A model generated the notes under the pieces. It saw only the letters and a list, made by a program, of their open reading frames with translations. It ran no database searches and was not told the DNA's origin. The translations under genes and the position numbers were made by a program. A stretch of 5,480 nt of DNA from an uncultured Alphaproteobacteria bacterium (GTDB taxonomy: Bacteria > Pseudomonadota > Alphaproteobacteria > RF32 > CAG-239): assembly GCA_944392185.1 (NCBI GenBank), contig CALXVW010000005.1:1-5480 (forward strand), given 5' to 3'. Positions 1 through 5,420 of this stretch are shown piece after piece. Position 1 is the stretch's first letter. Each line of letters starts with the position of its first letter.

Positions 1-1973
1 CATCAATGCGGTCAAATTTATTGAGCCTGCAAAACATCAGCGGGCAGGTTTCCTCTACTCAAAATAAGTTAGCCACCGGCAATAAAGTAAATTCCGCGAT
101 AGACAACCCGAGTTCATACTATACAGCCCTTTCACTGAACAATCGGGCTGATGATTTGAATGCGCTGTTAGATTCCATGGGCCAAGCGGTGAGCACGATT
201 AAGGCCGCCACCACGGCGTTGGAAAGCGCAACCGAGTTTTTGGAACAAGCCTCTGCAGTGGCGACACAAGCTTTGGAAACTGCCAAAATCCCGAGCAAAT
301 CATTTTTTGAAGAAAAAGTGGGGGCAAATGGTGCCGTTGTCACCACCGCGCAAGAATTAAGAGATGCGATAAATGCGGGCAAAGAGACAATTTGCGTTTA
401 CGGCGCTATTGATTTGGGTGATATTTCTACTGAAAACAATATTGTGTTAAAAGAAAATCAAAAACTTGTCGGCGTCGGCTACTTTGGCAATTACGATACC
501 GATACGGATAAATTTTCTTCCATCAGTGCTCATGCTAATACTAGTAAAAATATGATTACTTTAAACGGAAATAACACAACAATTTCAGATTTAAGTATCA
601 ATTATGAAAATGATGTGGCTACTGGTGGGACATCAGTAATTTGGATTTCAGGGCAACCAGGTAAACAATATCAAAGCTCCCTACATAACTTGGATGTTAT
701 TGCCAATTTTTCACATGACAACACACAGGAAAAAACGGCAATTTGGGTTGCTGCAGAATTACAAGCTTCTATTACTGGAAAAATAAATATTCAATCTCAA
801 GGTCGAACAACATATGGTATATACGTTTATAATAGAGGAACTCTTGATATTCAAAGTGGCTCTCAAATAAATATTGAGACCAACGGATATAGTGGTATTG
901 GTATAAACAGTAATAACGCAACGGTTAATATCTCTGACGGGGTTGATATTAATATTCAAAATATAGGAGAACTCTGTAAGGGAATAGAATCTACAATCAA
1001 TTCCATTGTCAACATAAGTGAAGGTGCTGATATTAGAATAAAAAATCAGACCTATGGTTTGTGGGCAGAGAATAATGGCACATTTAATATTAACGGAAAT
1101 ATTTATTTAGAAACAGGGATGTGGTCTATTATTAATAATAACTGGGGCCTCGGTTCCACAGCAAACATAAATTCAACCGCACGGATTTATTTTTCTAGTA
1201 CCAATAGTTATTTCCGAAATCAACGAGACAGCGGAAATGGCGCTAATACTATGAATATCGCCGCTGGGGCAAGGATGGCATTTGAAAAAGATGGCAAAAC
1301 GGATTGGTATGAAGTAAAAGAGAAATATCATGATGAAAATACTTCCGCTACGACCGACAATACAATCACAGCCGATAACGTTAAAGATGTTCTCAATGTA
1401 GAAGAAACCTCTACTTGGGAGTTGCCGGAGAAGGTTGAGATAGATTTTGAAGATGTAAATTCAAACGGTGAAACTACTAAGCAAGATTTGGCTGATGCTG
1501 GCAAGAATTATCAAGAAATCATCAACCAGTATGATTCACTCATTAAAGATGCAAGTTATAAAGGCATCAACCTTTTGCAAGCAGATAAACTCACTGTGAA
1601 GTTTAATGAAACGAACACGGCAGATTTGAGCGTGCAAGGCAAAGATATGAGCTCTCAAGCTTTGGGCTTTACGGTGTTTGGCTGGGAGACCCAAGGCGAT
1701 ATTGCTGATAGCCTGGCAGAAATTGCCAGTGCCTTGCAATCTATTCGCAATTATTCTTCAGAACTTGGCAATAATTACAGCATCATCACCACCCGCCAAG
1801 ACTTTACTGAGAGCCTAATAAATGTTTTGACCGAGGGTGCGGATAAGTTAACCTTGGCGGACATGAACGAGGAGAGCGCCAATATGCTGGCCTTACAAAC
1901 CCGCCAACAACTAGCCATTAACTCCCTCTCACTTGCAAGCCAAGCCAGCCAGAGTATCCTCAAACTATTCTAA
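1..1973 (+). CDS. Flagellin with inserted beta-helix domain (5' partial)
   Basis: Filament subunit of the flagellum, exported by the flagellar type III apparatus. The frame is open to the window edge (codon TCA precedes the ATG at 6), and the family normally has several residues before SMRSNLLSLQN, so the true start lies upstream and the ATG at 6 is internal. Counting from that Met: residues 1-95 are the N-terminal D0/D1 core (NKLATGNKVNSAIDNPSSYY, NRADDLNALLDSMGQA). Residues about 490-655 are the C-terminal D1/D0 core (NYQEIINQYDSLIKDASYKG, then NMLALQTRQQLAINSLSLAS, ending ILKLF). Between them lie nearly 400 residues. They open like a pectate-lyase-type domain (TTAQELRDAINAG, then a LVGVGYFG segment) and continue with rungs TLDI, TVNI, IVNI, TFNI, TANI and TMNI about 25-30 residues apart, as in a right-handed parallel beta-helix. 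Simple flagellins are about 270-500 residues, so this one is large. The insert is clearly AT-richer than the cores. No catalytic residues are assigned; a surface-exposed adhesive or glycan-binding role is possible but unproven. Confidence 0.93.
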   Translation, partial: SMRSNLLSLQNISGQVSSTQNKLATGNKVNSAIDNPSSYYTALSLNNRADDLNALLDSMGQAVSTIKAATTALESATEFLEQASAVATQALETAKIPSKSFFEEKVGANGAVVTTAQELRDAINAGKETICVYGAIDLGDISTENNIVLKENQKLVGVGYFGNYDTDTDKFSSISAHANTSKNMITLNGNNTTISDLSINYENDVATGGTSVIWISGQPGKQYQSSLHNLDVIANFSHDNTQEKTAIWVAAELQASITGKINIQSQGRTTYGIYVYNRGTLDIQSGSQINIETNGYSGIGINSNNATVNISDGVDINIQNIGELCKGIESTINSIVNISEGADIRIKNQTYGLWAENNGTFNINGNIYLETGMWSIINNNWGLGSTANINSTARIYFSSTNSYFRNQRDSGNGANTMNIAAGARMAFEKDGKTDWYEVKEKYHDENTSATTDNTITADNVKDVLNVEETSTWELPEKVEIDFEDVNSNGETTKQDLADAGKNYQEIINQYDSLIKDASYKGINLLQADKLTVKFNETNTADLSVQGKDMSSQALGFTVFGWETQGDIADSLAEIASALQSIRNYSSELGNNYSIITTRQDFTESLINVLTEGADKLTLADMNEESANMLALQTRQQLAINSLSLASQASQSILKLF

Positions 1974-1996
1974 GGCACCCAAGATTAGCAAGCCGT

Positions 1997-2025
1997 AAAA
2001 AAGCCACCTTGATGGGTGGCTTTTT
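1997..2025. terminator. Bidirectional intrinsic terminator
   Basis: GCCACC at 2003-2008 pairs with GGTGGC at 2015-2020 across a 6-nt loop. Six A precede the stem and five T follow it, so the hairpin carries a T-run in both directions. It lies 24 bp after the flagellin stop and beyond the end of the convergent lipoprotein gene, so it probably terminates both. Confidence 0.85.
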
Positions 2026-2055
2026 AGTCTTGCGGGTTACAGCAAAGTTATGCCT

Positions 2056-2071
2056 CCAGGCGCTTGCCTGG
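2056..2071. other. Small perfect hairpin at the 3' end of the lipoprotein gene
   Basis: CCAGGC (2056-2061) and GCCTGG (2066-2071) form a 6-bp GC-rich stem with a 4-nt loop, directly next to the lipoprotein stop codon on the minus strand. No T-run follows in either direction, so it is not a classical terminator. It could stabilise or pause the lipoprotein mRNA ahead of the terminator at 1997-2025. Confidence 0.4.
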
Positions 2072-2404
2072 TTATTTGCAGTAGAAGAACAAAGAGCGAT
2101 TAATTATCTTGTTTCCGCCAAAAGAGAAACTTGGCTGAGTCGTCGTTGTTTTGGTGTTACCTTGATAGACAGTCGTCTTTGTATCATTGTTGAAAGTAGC
2201 GTTATCATATTCATTTTCTATTGAGTTGATAACCTCAAACTTTCCGGCACATTGCTCAGAAGCTTTGGCATAGCAATCACTAATATCGCGAATAAGTCCA
2301 TTGCAGGTAGCGCGATAAACTTGCACGCCGTCCTTAACATAAACAGGTTTAACGGTGGAGCAAGAAGCCAAAAAGACCAAACCGAGTAATAAAGCTTTTT
2401 TCAT
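2072..2404 (-). CDS. Small four-cysteine lipoprotein, function unknown
   Basis: A 110-residue predicted lipoprotein. The ATG at 2404 is preferred over a start 21 codons further upstream because it gives a textbook lipoprotein signal (MKKALLLGLVFLASC, lipobox LASC, acylated Cys15) behind a GGGAG ribosome site, and because the longer start would fall within or upstream of the predicted promoter. Ser follows the Cys; by the enterobacterial Lol rule that favours the outer membrane. The mature part has four further cysteines (34, 44, 52, 109), enough for two disulfides, and a Thr/Asn/Gln-rich middle. The layout (YRATCNG, then DCYAKASEQC, and a C-terminal RSLFFYCK) resembles small uncharacterised proteobacterial lipoproteins with C-x9-C-x7-C and a terminal Cys-Lys. 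No function can be assigned. It lies 72 bp downstream of the DUF5131 gene on the same strand but has its own promoter. Confidence 0.8.
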   Translation of the reverse strand: MKKALLLGLVFLASCSTVKPVYVKDGVQVYRATCNGLIRDISDCYAKASEQCAGKFEVINSIENEYDNATFNNDTKTTVYQGNTKTTTTQPSFSFGGNKIINRSLFFYCK

Positions 2405-2435
2405 AGTATCTCTCCCTATAGTTGCTATACTTATT

Positions 2436-2463
2436 GTTATAACAACTAGTTTTAAATAGTCAA
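2436..2463 (-). promoter_or_regulatory. Sigma70-like promoter of the lipoprotein gene
   Basis: Reading the minus strand, TTGACT (2463-2458) and TATAAC (2441-2436) are separated by 16 bp. The -10 box ends about 30 bp before the ATG at 2404. The perfect 12-bp palindrome TTGTTATAACAA (2434-2445) covers the -10 box and could be an operator, though AT-rich palindromes this short also arise by chance. Confidence 0.6.
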
Positions 2464-2476
2464 ACAAGATTTTAGA

Positions 2477-3358
2477 TTATACAGCACATTTTCCGCATTT
2501 TGAGCAGCCATTGCAGATGAGCTTGGAACCGCAATTTGCACAGTTTTTGGAGAAAAACTTTTGAAATTTAGGCACCGGTGTTCCAAACAAATCATCAGCC
2601 CCCGGAAATTTGAGCTTGAAGTTTTGCTCTTTGCCCTGATATTGGAGACCGGATTTGTAGGCCTGCTCGCTTTGGCGGCGTTTATCGGGAATATGGTAGG
2701 TTTTGCCGTCTTTTATAAAATATGTTCCGGTTTCCATAAAGCAAAAAGTGACATCGGCAGCCACACATTCATCAAAAAGCGTTTTCACCCACTCATAGCA
2801 AAGCGGCCTGGAGCCATCATAATTTTCGCCTCCGGCCACCACTTGCTCAATAATTCCCTTTTGCAAATAAGGGGCTATAGAAACCGGCCCGACAAAAGGA
2901 GCTACCATAATTCCTTTGTGCTTAAACGGAAGCTCAAACAAAATAGGGATTCGCTCATCGGCTCTTTGCTGATTCTCACAAGTGACGTTAAAAAACACAT
3001 TTTCCCATCCCTCGCCCCAATCCTTAGGCAAATGTTCCCTCACTCTTTCCGGCCGCTTGGTAAGCAAGAAGAAAACTACATCCGGCCGATTCTTAATAAT
3101 CTCCCAAGCCTGCGGCCGCCAAACATCAGCCTCTTCCAAAAAGAAATCAGATGTCATGCACACACGTATCTGCTCACCGCTTTTGACTTTATAAGCACCG
3201 GTTTTATCCTTTTGCAAAGGATAATCAAAATTATTTTTAACCTTAAAAATCTTATCCCCTGACGAGCCTCTCTGCCTATCCAAAAAGAACATATAACAGT
3301 TCTGGCAACCTTCACTTTTCTTCACGCACCCGTGCCAGGGATTCCAAATATCGTGCAT
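2477..3358 (-). CDS. DUF5131 / phage Gp37-Gp68 family three-Cys-motif protein
   Basis: A 293-residue member of the DUF5131 (phage Gp37/Gp68) family, thought to be related to radical SAM enzymes but without an established reaction. The ATG at 3358 is chosen over an upstream TTG at 3400 because it starts at the family N-terminus (MHDIWNPWHGC) and has a GAGAGG ribosome site. Residues 5-22 hold the signature WNPWHGC...GCQNCY, with Cys11, Cys18 and Cys21 (C-x6-C-x2-C), the likely iron-sulfur ligands in place of the usual CX3CX2C. Other family landmarks follow: MTSDFF, FFLLTKRPERV, NVTCENQ, VAGGENYDGSRP and a C-terminal IPDK segment. The extreme C-terminus has six cysteines (273, 276, 282, 285, 288, 291), suggesting a zinc ribbon or second metal site. 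Some relatives are encoded next to a partner called TcmP; none is visible here. There is no phage context. Function, perhaps nucleic-acid or nucleotide modification, remains unassigned. Confidence 0.88.
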   Translation of the reverse strand: MHDIWNPWHGCVKKSEGCQNCYMFFLDRQRGSSGDKIFKVKNNFDYPLQKDKTGAYKVKSGEQIRVCMTSDFFLEEADVWRPQAWEIIKNRPDVVFFLLTKRPERVREHLPKDWGEGWENVFFNVTCENQQRADERIPILFELPFKHKGIMVAPFVGPVSIAPYLQKGIIEQVVAGGENYDGSRPLCYEWVKTLFDECVAADVTFCFMETGTYFIKDGKTYHIPDKRRQSEQAYKSGLQYQGKEQNFKLKFPGADDLFGTPVPKFQKFFSKNCANCGSKLICNGCSKCGKCAV

Positions 3359-3361
3359 TAC

Positions 3362-3383
3362 TACCTCTCTTGTAGAGAAGGTA
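3362..3383 (-). promoter_or_regulatory. Leader hairpin covering the ribosome site of the DUF5131 gene
   Basis: On the minus strand TACCT and CTCT pair with AGAG and AGGTA around an ACA loop, with one bulged base. The AGAGAGG ribosome site sits in the 3' arm, a few bases before the ATG at 3358, so the fold would hide it. Pairing is seen by eye; no folding energy was computed. Confidence 0.4.
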
Positions 3384-3416
3384 ACATATTTAGATATCAA
3401 AACAACAAAAAAATAC

Positions 3417-3446
3417 TTGACTATTTTAATATATAGTATTTATCAT
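3417..3446 (+). promoter_or_regulatory. Putative promoter of the thioredoxin-like/ArsR operon
   Basis: TTGACT (3417-3422) is followed after 18 bp by TATCAT (3441-3446), ending 24 bp before the ATG at 3471. The spacer is very AT-rich and contains short dyads (GTAT-N5-ATAC at 3436-3448; TACATGTA at 3446-3453), the kind of place where an ArsR-type repressor would bind. No clear long operator palindrome is visible, so autoregulation is inferred from position only. The divergent DUF5131 gene starts at 3358, but no equally good promoter was seen on the minus strand. Confidence 0.5.
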
Positions 3447-3470
3447 ACATGTAAAACTAAGGAGGAAAAA

Positions 3471-3824
3471 ATGAAAAAGATTTTAAGTTTATTGGTTTTA
3501 ATTCCGCTGTTTTTAGGCGCCTGCAACACAAAAGAAGATGCGTTGCTTGATGCCAACAAAGTCTATTTCTTTTACTCAAACACCTGCCCGCACTGCCACC
3601 ATGCGCTGAACTACATCAATCAAAAATACCCAAACCTACAACTAAGTATGGTCAATGTCGGTAATCCGGAAGGCTACGATTTATTTGTTCACTGTGCTGA
3701 AAAATTCAAACTCGGCAATCAGATCGGCACACCGCTTTTTTGCATGGGCGACAAATACATCATGGGCTGGAGCCAAGAGTATGAGGCTCGTTTTGATGAA
3801 TACATCAAGCCCTACCTAAAATAA
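3471..3824 (+). CDS. Thioredoxin-fold lipoprotein with CPHC motif
   Basis: A 117-residue predicted lipoprotein thiol oxidoreductase of the cell envelope. The start is set by AAGGAGG at 3459-3465 with 5-nt spacing and by the signal peptide MKKILSLLVLIPLFLGAC (lipobox LGAC, acylated Cys18, then Asn). An upstream TTG at 3417 in the same frame is part of the -35 box and is rejected. The mature protein has a glutaredoxin/thioredoxin-like beginning, VYFFYSNTCPHCHHAL, with active-site Cys39-Pro-His-Cys42; CPHC is the dipeptide arrangement of oxidising DsbA. The cis-proline loop is IGTP (Pro88). At about 100 mature residues it is near the minimum for the fold and lacks DsbA's helical insert, so it is glutaredoxin-like in size. 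Two extra cysteines (75 and 91) are present. It is the first gene of an operon with the ArsR-type regulator 14 bp downstream. Whether it oxidises, reduces or isomerises disulfides cannot be told from sequence. Confidence 0.85.
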   Translation: MKKILSLLVLIPLFLGACNTKEDALLDANKVYFFYSNTCPHCHHALNYINQKYPNLQLSMVNVGNPEGYDLFVHCAEKFKLGNQIGTPLFCMGDKYIMGWSQEYEARFDEYIKPYLK

Positions 3825-3838
3825 GCAAGGAGAAAAAA

Positions 3839-4483
3839 ATGTCCGAGCAACTCCCCGTTGAGGTTATGAAAAAAGCTGTTAAAGGCATCACCTATATTGC
3901 GCACCCGCTGCGCCTGCGCATATTGGAGTACTTGGATGTCAACGGTGCATCTTCCGTTTCTGCCATCAGCAAAGGTGTAAGAGAAGAGCAAATTATGGTC
4001 TCTCAAAGCTTAAAGAAGCTAAGAGATGCCAATCTGGTAAAAACCGAGCGCCGAGGAATATTTATTTATTACAACATTCAAGAGGAATACCCGGCCAGTA
4101 TTTTCACCTGCATTCGCAAACTCTTTGGCTACATGACGGATAATTTCTACTATCTCAAAGACGGCTACAAAGCCATTTTGCCCAGAGACTACACCACCAT
4201 GGTTGCCAACCAAATCAAACTTTTTGCCAACTATGACAAGATGCGGATTTTGGAATTTTTGCTCCTCAAGGGAGAAAGCAATGTCTCAGACATCATTAAA
4301 GGTGTAGAAAGCGAACAAATGAAAATTTCCCAATATTTGAAACGTCTGAGAGATGACGGCTTTGTCTCCTCGCGAAGGGAAGGAAGATTCATTTATTATC
4401 AAATCACCAAGGGCGTTCATGAAACAGCCTTAAGCTGCATTCATAAGAGATATAACAACCTCAAAAACAAAGATGATTTTTAA
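3839..4483 (+). CDS. Tandem (duplicated) ArsR-type winged-helix regulator
   Basis: A 214-residue DNA-binding regulator made of two ArsR-family winged helix-turn-helix domains in one chain; ordinary ArsR proteins are about 90-120 residues with one domain and work as dimers. Domain 1 spans about residues 17-97 (HPLRLRILEYL, EEQIMVSQSLKKLRD, wing FIYYNI). Domain 2 spans about 126-206 (YDKMRILEFLLLKG, SEQMKISQYLKRLRD, wing FIYYQI). The halves align without gaps at an offset of 109 residues, with 33 of 71 positions identical from residue 25 to 95, which indicates internal duplication. Each half has one cysteine at the same place in its last helix (Cys91 and Cys200); the usual ArsR metal motif ELCVCDL is absent. 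That makes arsenic-type sensing unlikely and a thiol/redox or other signal possible. AAGGAG at 3827-3832 with 6-nt spacing supports the start. It follows the thioredoxin-like gene by 14 bp and probably regulates that operon. Confidence 0.88.
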   Translation: MSEQLPVEVMKKAVKGITYIAHPLRLRILEYLDVNGASSVSAISKGVREEQIMVSQSLKKLRDANLVKTERRGIFIYYNIQEEYPASIFTCIRKLFGYMTDNFYYLKDGYKAILPRDYTTMVANQIKLFANYDKMRILEFLLLKGESNVSDIIKGVESEQMKISQYLKRLRDDGFVSSRREGRFIYYQITKGVHETALSCIHKRYNNLKNKDDF

Positions 4484-4488
4484 AAGAT

Positions 4489-4515
4489 TAAAGGGGCTTT
4501 TGAAAACCCCCTTTA
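4489..4515. terminator. Terminator shared by convergent genes
   Basis: TAAAGGGG (4489-4496) pairs with CCCCTTTA (4508-4515) over an 11-nt loop. It sits in the 34-bp gap between the ends of the ArsR-type gene (plus) and the flavodoxin gene (minus). The T-tracts on both sides are modest and interrupted, but position and stem favour a bidirectional terminator. Confidence 0.7.
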
Positions 4516-4517
4516 GT

Positions 4518-5132
4518 TTAGAGATTATTCAACCAAGTTTTTATTTTATTATCCACCGCGGCATCATATTCCGGCGGCAAGTTATTAAAACGAGCAGATT
4601 GAAGCAATTTAGCATTTTTCGCCGTGGCGGCAAAATCTTCAAAATAAGTTCCGGGGTTGCTCCCCTGAGTTGAAAACGGCACCACTTTTTTACCGGCAAA
4701 ATCGGCCTGTTGCAAAAAAGCCCACATAGGAGTTGCCATGGAATACCACCATACCGGAGCGCCGACAAAGATGGTATCATAAGCATCAAAATTTGGCAAT
4801 TTGCCAGCCAAGATCGGGAATTCTTTATTTTTAAGTTGGCTGCGCAAAGTCATGTATTTCCACACGCCTGTTGGCAAACCAGATTCAACTTTTATCTCAT
4901 AGACATCGGCATTGGTGTAGTTTTTAATTTTCTCGGCAATAGCCCGTGTGTGACCTGTCAAAGAGTAATAAACAACCAAAGTTTTACTAAATTTTTTGGT
5001 CAAAACAACCGGCGAGCTGTATTGAGCCATTTCTTTTTTATTTTTAGAAGCCACACGCCATAAATGGAAAGCACTAATTCCACCGATAATCAATGCCAAA
5101 CCGATAAGTGAATAGATGATGATTTTAAACAT
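4518..5132 (-). CDS. Membrane-anchored flavodoxin-like protein
   Basis: A 204-residue FMN-binding flavodoxin domain with an N-terminal membrane anchor. Residues 4-22 are hydrophobic (IIIYSLIGLALIIGGISAF) and are followed by R26, K30, K32 and K33, so by the positive-inside rule the soluble domain faces the cytoplasm. The domain starts at about 50: LVVYYSLTGHTRAIAEKI holds the FMN phosphate loop (SLTGHT, 57-62). Further landmarks are VGAPVWWYSMATP (123-135), which should stack on the isoalloxazine ring, and FSTQGSNPGTYFEDF (153-167). These match the short flavodoxin family often annotated 'flavodoxin' in anaerobes (Flavodoxin_4-like). Likely role: an electron carrier or quinone/thiol reductase partner at the inner membrane; the partner is unknown. 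A GAGGAGG ribosome site 5-6 nt before the ATG fixes the start. It is convergent with the ArsR-type operon, so co-regulation is not shown. Confidence 0.87.
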   Translation of the reverse strand: MFKIIIYSLIGLALIIGGISAFHLWRVASKNKKEMAQYSSPVVLTKKFSKTLVVYYSLTGHTRAIAEKIKNYTNADVYEIKVESGLPTGVWKYMTLRSQLKNKEFPILAGKLPNFDAYDTIFVGAPVWWYSMATPMWAFLQQADFAGKKVVPFSTQGSNPGTYFEDFAATAKNAKLLQSARFNNLPPEYDAAVDNKIKTWLNNL

Positions 5133-5162
5133 TTTTCCCTCCTCGAATTAAAGATATATTTT

Positions 5163-5191
5163 CATATAGCATGAGAAAAAAATTTTTCCAA
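5163..5191 (-). promoter_or_regulatory. Candidate promoter of the flavodoxin gene
   Basis: On the minus strand TTGGAA (5191-5186) and TATATG (5168-5163) are 17 bp apart, each with four of six consensus bases, and the -10 box ends about 30 bp before the ATG. The spacer contains an A/T tract. The match is modest, but spacing and position fit. Confidence 0.4.
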
Positions 5192-5201
5192 CATAAAATT
5201 A

Positions 5202-5246
5202 GAAAGCCCTCCCCCAAGAAGACGAGCCTTAGGCGATGTCTGATTG
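5202..5246. repeat. 45-bp REP-like repeat, copy 1
   Basis: Direct repeat of 5421-5465, identical at 43 of 45 positions. It has a C-rich head (GAAAGCCCTCCCCC) followed by an imperfect palindrome: CCAA 5214-5217 pairs with TTGG 5244-5247, AGAC 5220-5223 with GTCT 5238-5241, and GCC 5226-5228 with GGC 5232-5234. The pairing blocks are separated by GA opposite GA and GA opposite GAT. The head-plus-bulged-hairpin layout is like bacterial REP elements, but the family is not one I recognise. Confidence 0.75.
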
Positions 5247-5250
5247 GAAA

Positions 5251-5302
5251 GCTACCAATAAAAAAACACCTTCCTGCCAGAAGGTGTTTTTTTATTGGTA
5301 GC
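5251..5302. terminator. Perfect 23-bp inverted repeat, terminator-like
   Basis: The arm at 5251-5273 is the exact reverse complement of 5280-5302, leaving a 6-nt loop (CTGCCA). The inner stem is ACACCTTC/GAAGGTGT, followed outward by seven T, then ATTGGTAGC; the sequence works equally in both directions. This is longer than most intrinsic terminators. It may stop transcripts arriving from beyond 5480 on the minus strand before the flavodoxin promoter, or be part of a mobile or structural repeat. Confidence 0.75.
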
Positions 5303-5316
5303 GAGGGATTGCTAAG

Positions 5317-5347
5317 CAAAAAGCATCGGAGGCTGCGATGCTTTTTG
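5317..5347. terminator. 12-bp stem hairpin, terminator-like
   Basis: CAAAAAGCATCG (5317-5328) pairs perfectly with CGATGCTTTTTG (5336-5347) around a 7-nt loop. A GC-rich core next to a T-run in both directions gives a bidirectional terminator shape. No gene end is nearby in the window. Confidence 0.65.
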
Positions 5348-5360
5348 TCTGCAAAATCTT

Positions 5361-5390
5361 AGAACATCTTGGTGAGCTAAGGTGTTTTTT
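5361..5390 (+). terminator. Third terminator-like hairpin
   Basis: AACATCTT (5363-5370) pairs with AAGGTGTT (5379-5386), with one G-T wobble, and a six-T run follows to 5390. The 3' part AAGGTGTTTTTT is also present in the perfect hairpin at 5281-5292, suggesting that the two are related. Plus-strand orientation is favoured by the T-run. Confidence 0.55.
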
Positions 5391-5420
5391 AACGCCTGCG
5401 GCGATCCTAGATGCCTAAGG

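Noticed and set aside
2561..3262. Long open frame (233 codons) on the plus strand opposite the DUF5131 gene
   Set aside because: It is antisense to a gene with clear family motifs, has no recognisable domain, and its translation looks like a codon shadow.
3839..4483. Arsenic or cadmium resistance regulator
   Set aside because: The ELCVC-type metal motif is missing and there is no arsenite pump or reductase nearby.
5218..5243. Kink-turn motif in the repeat hairpin
   Set aside because: The GA-facing-GA pairs are present, but the required three-base bulge 5' of one GA is missing.
5125..5362. Two short overlapping frames on opposite strands at the right end
   Set aside because: They translate the 45-bp repeat and the perfect hairpin, giving near-palindromic peptide segments such as LPIKKHL and CFFIG on both sides of the loop.
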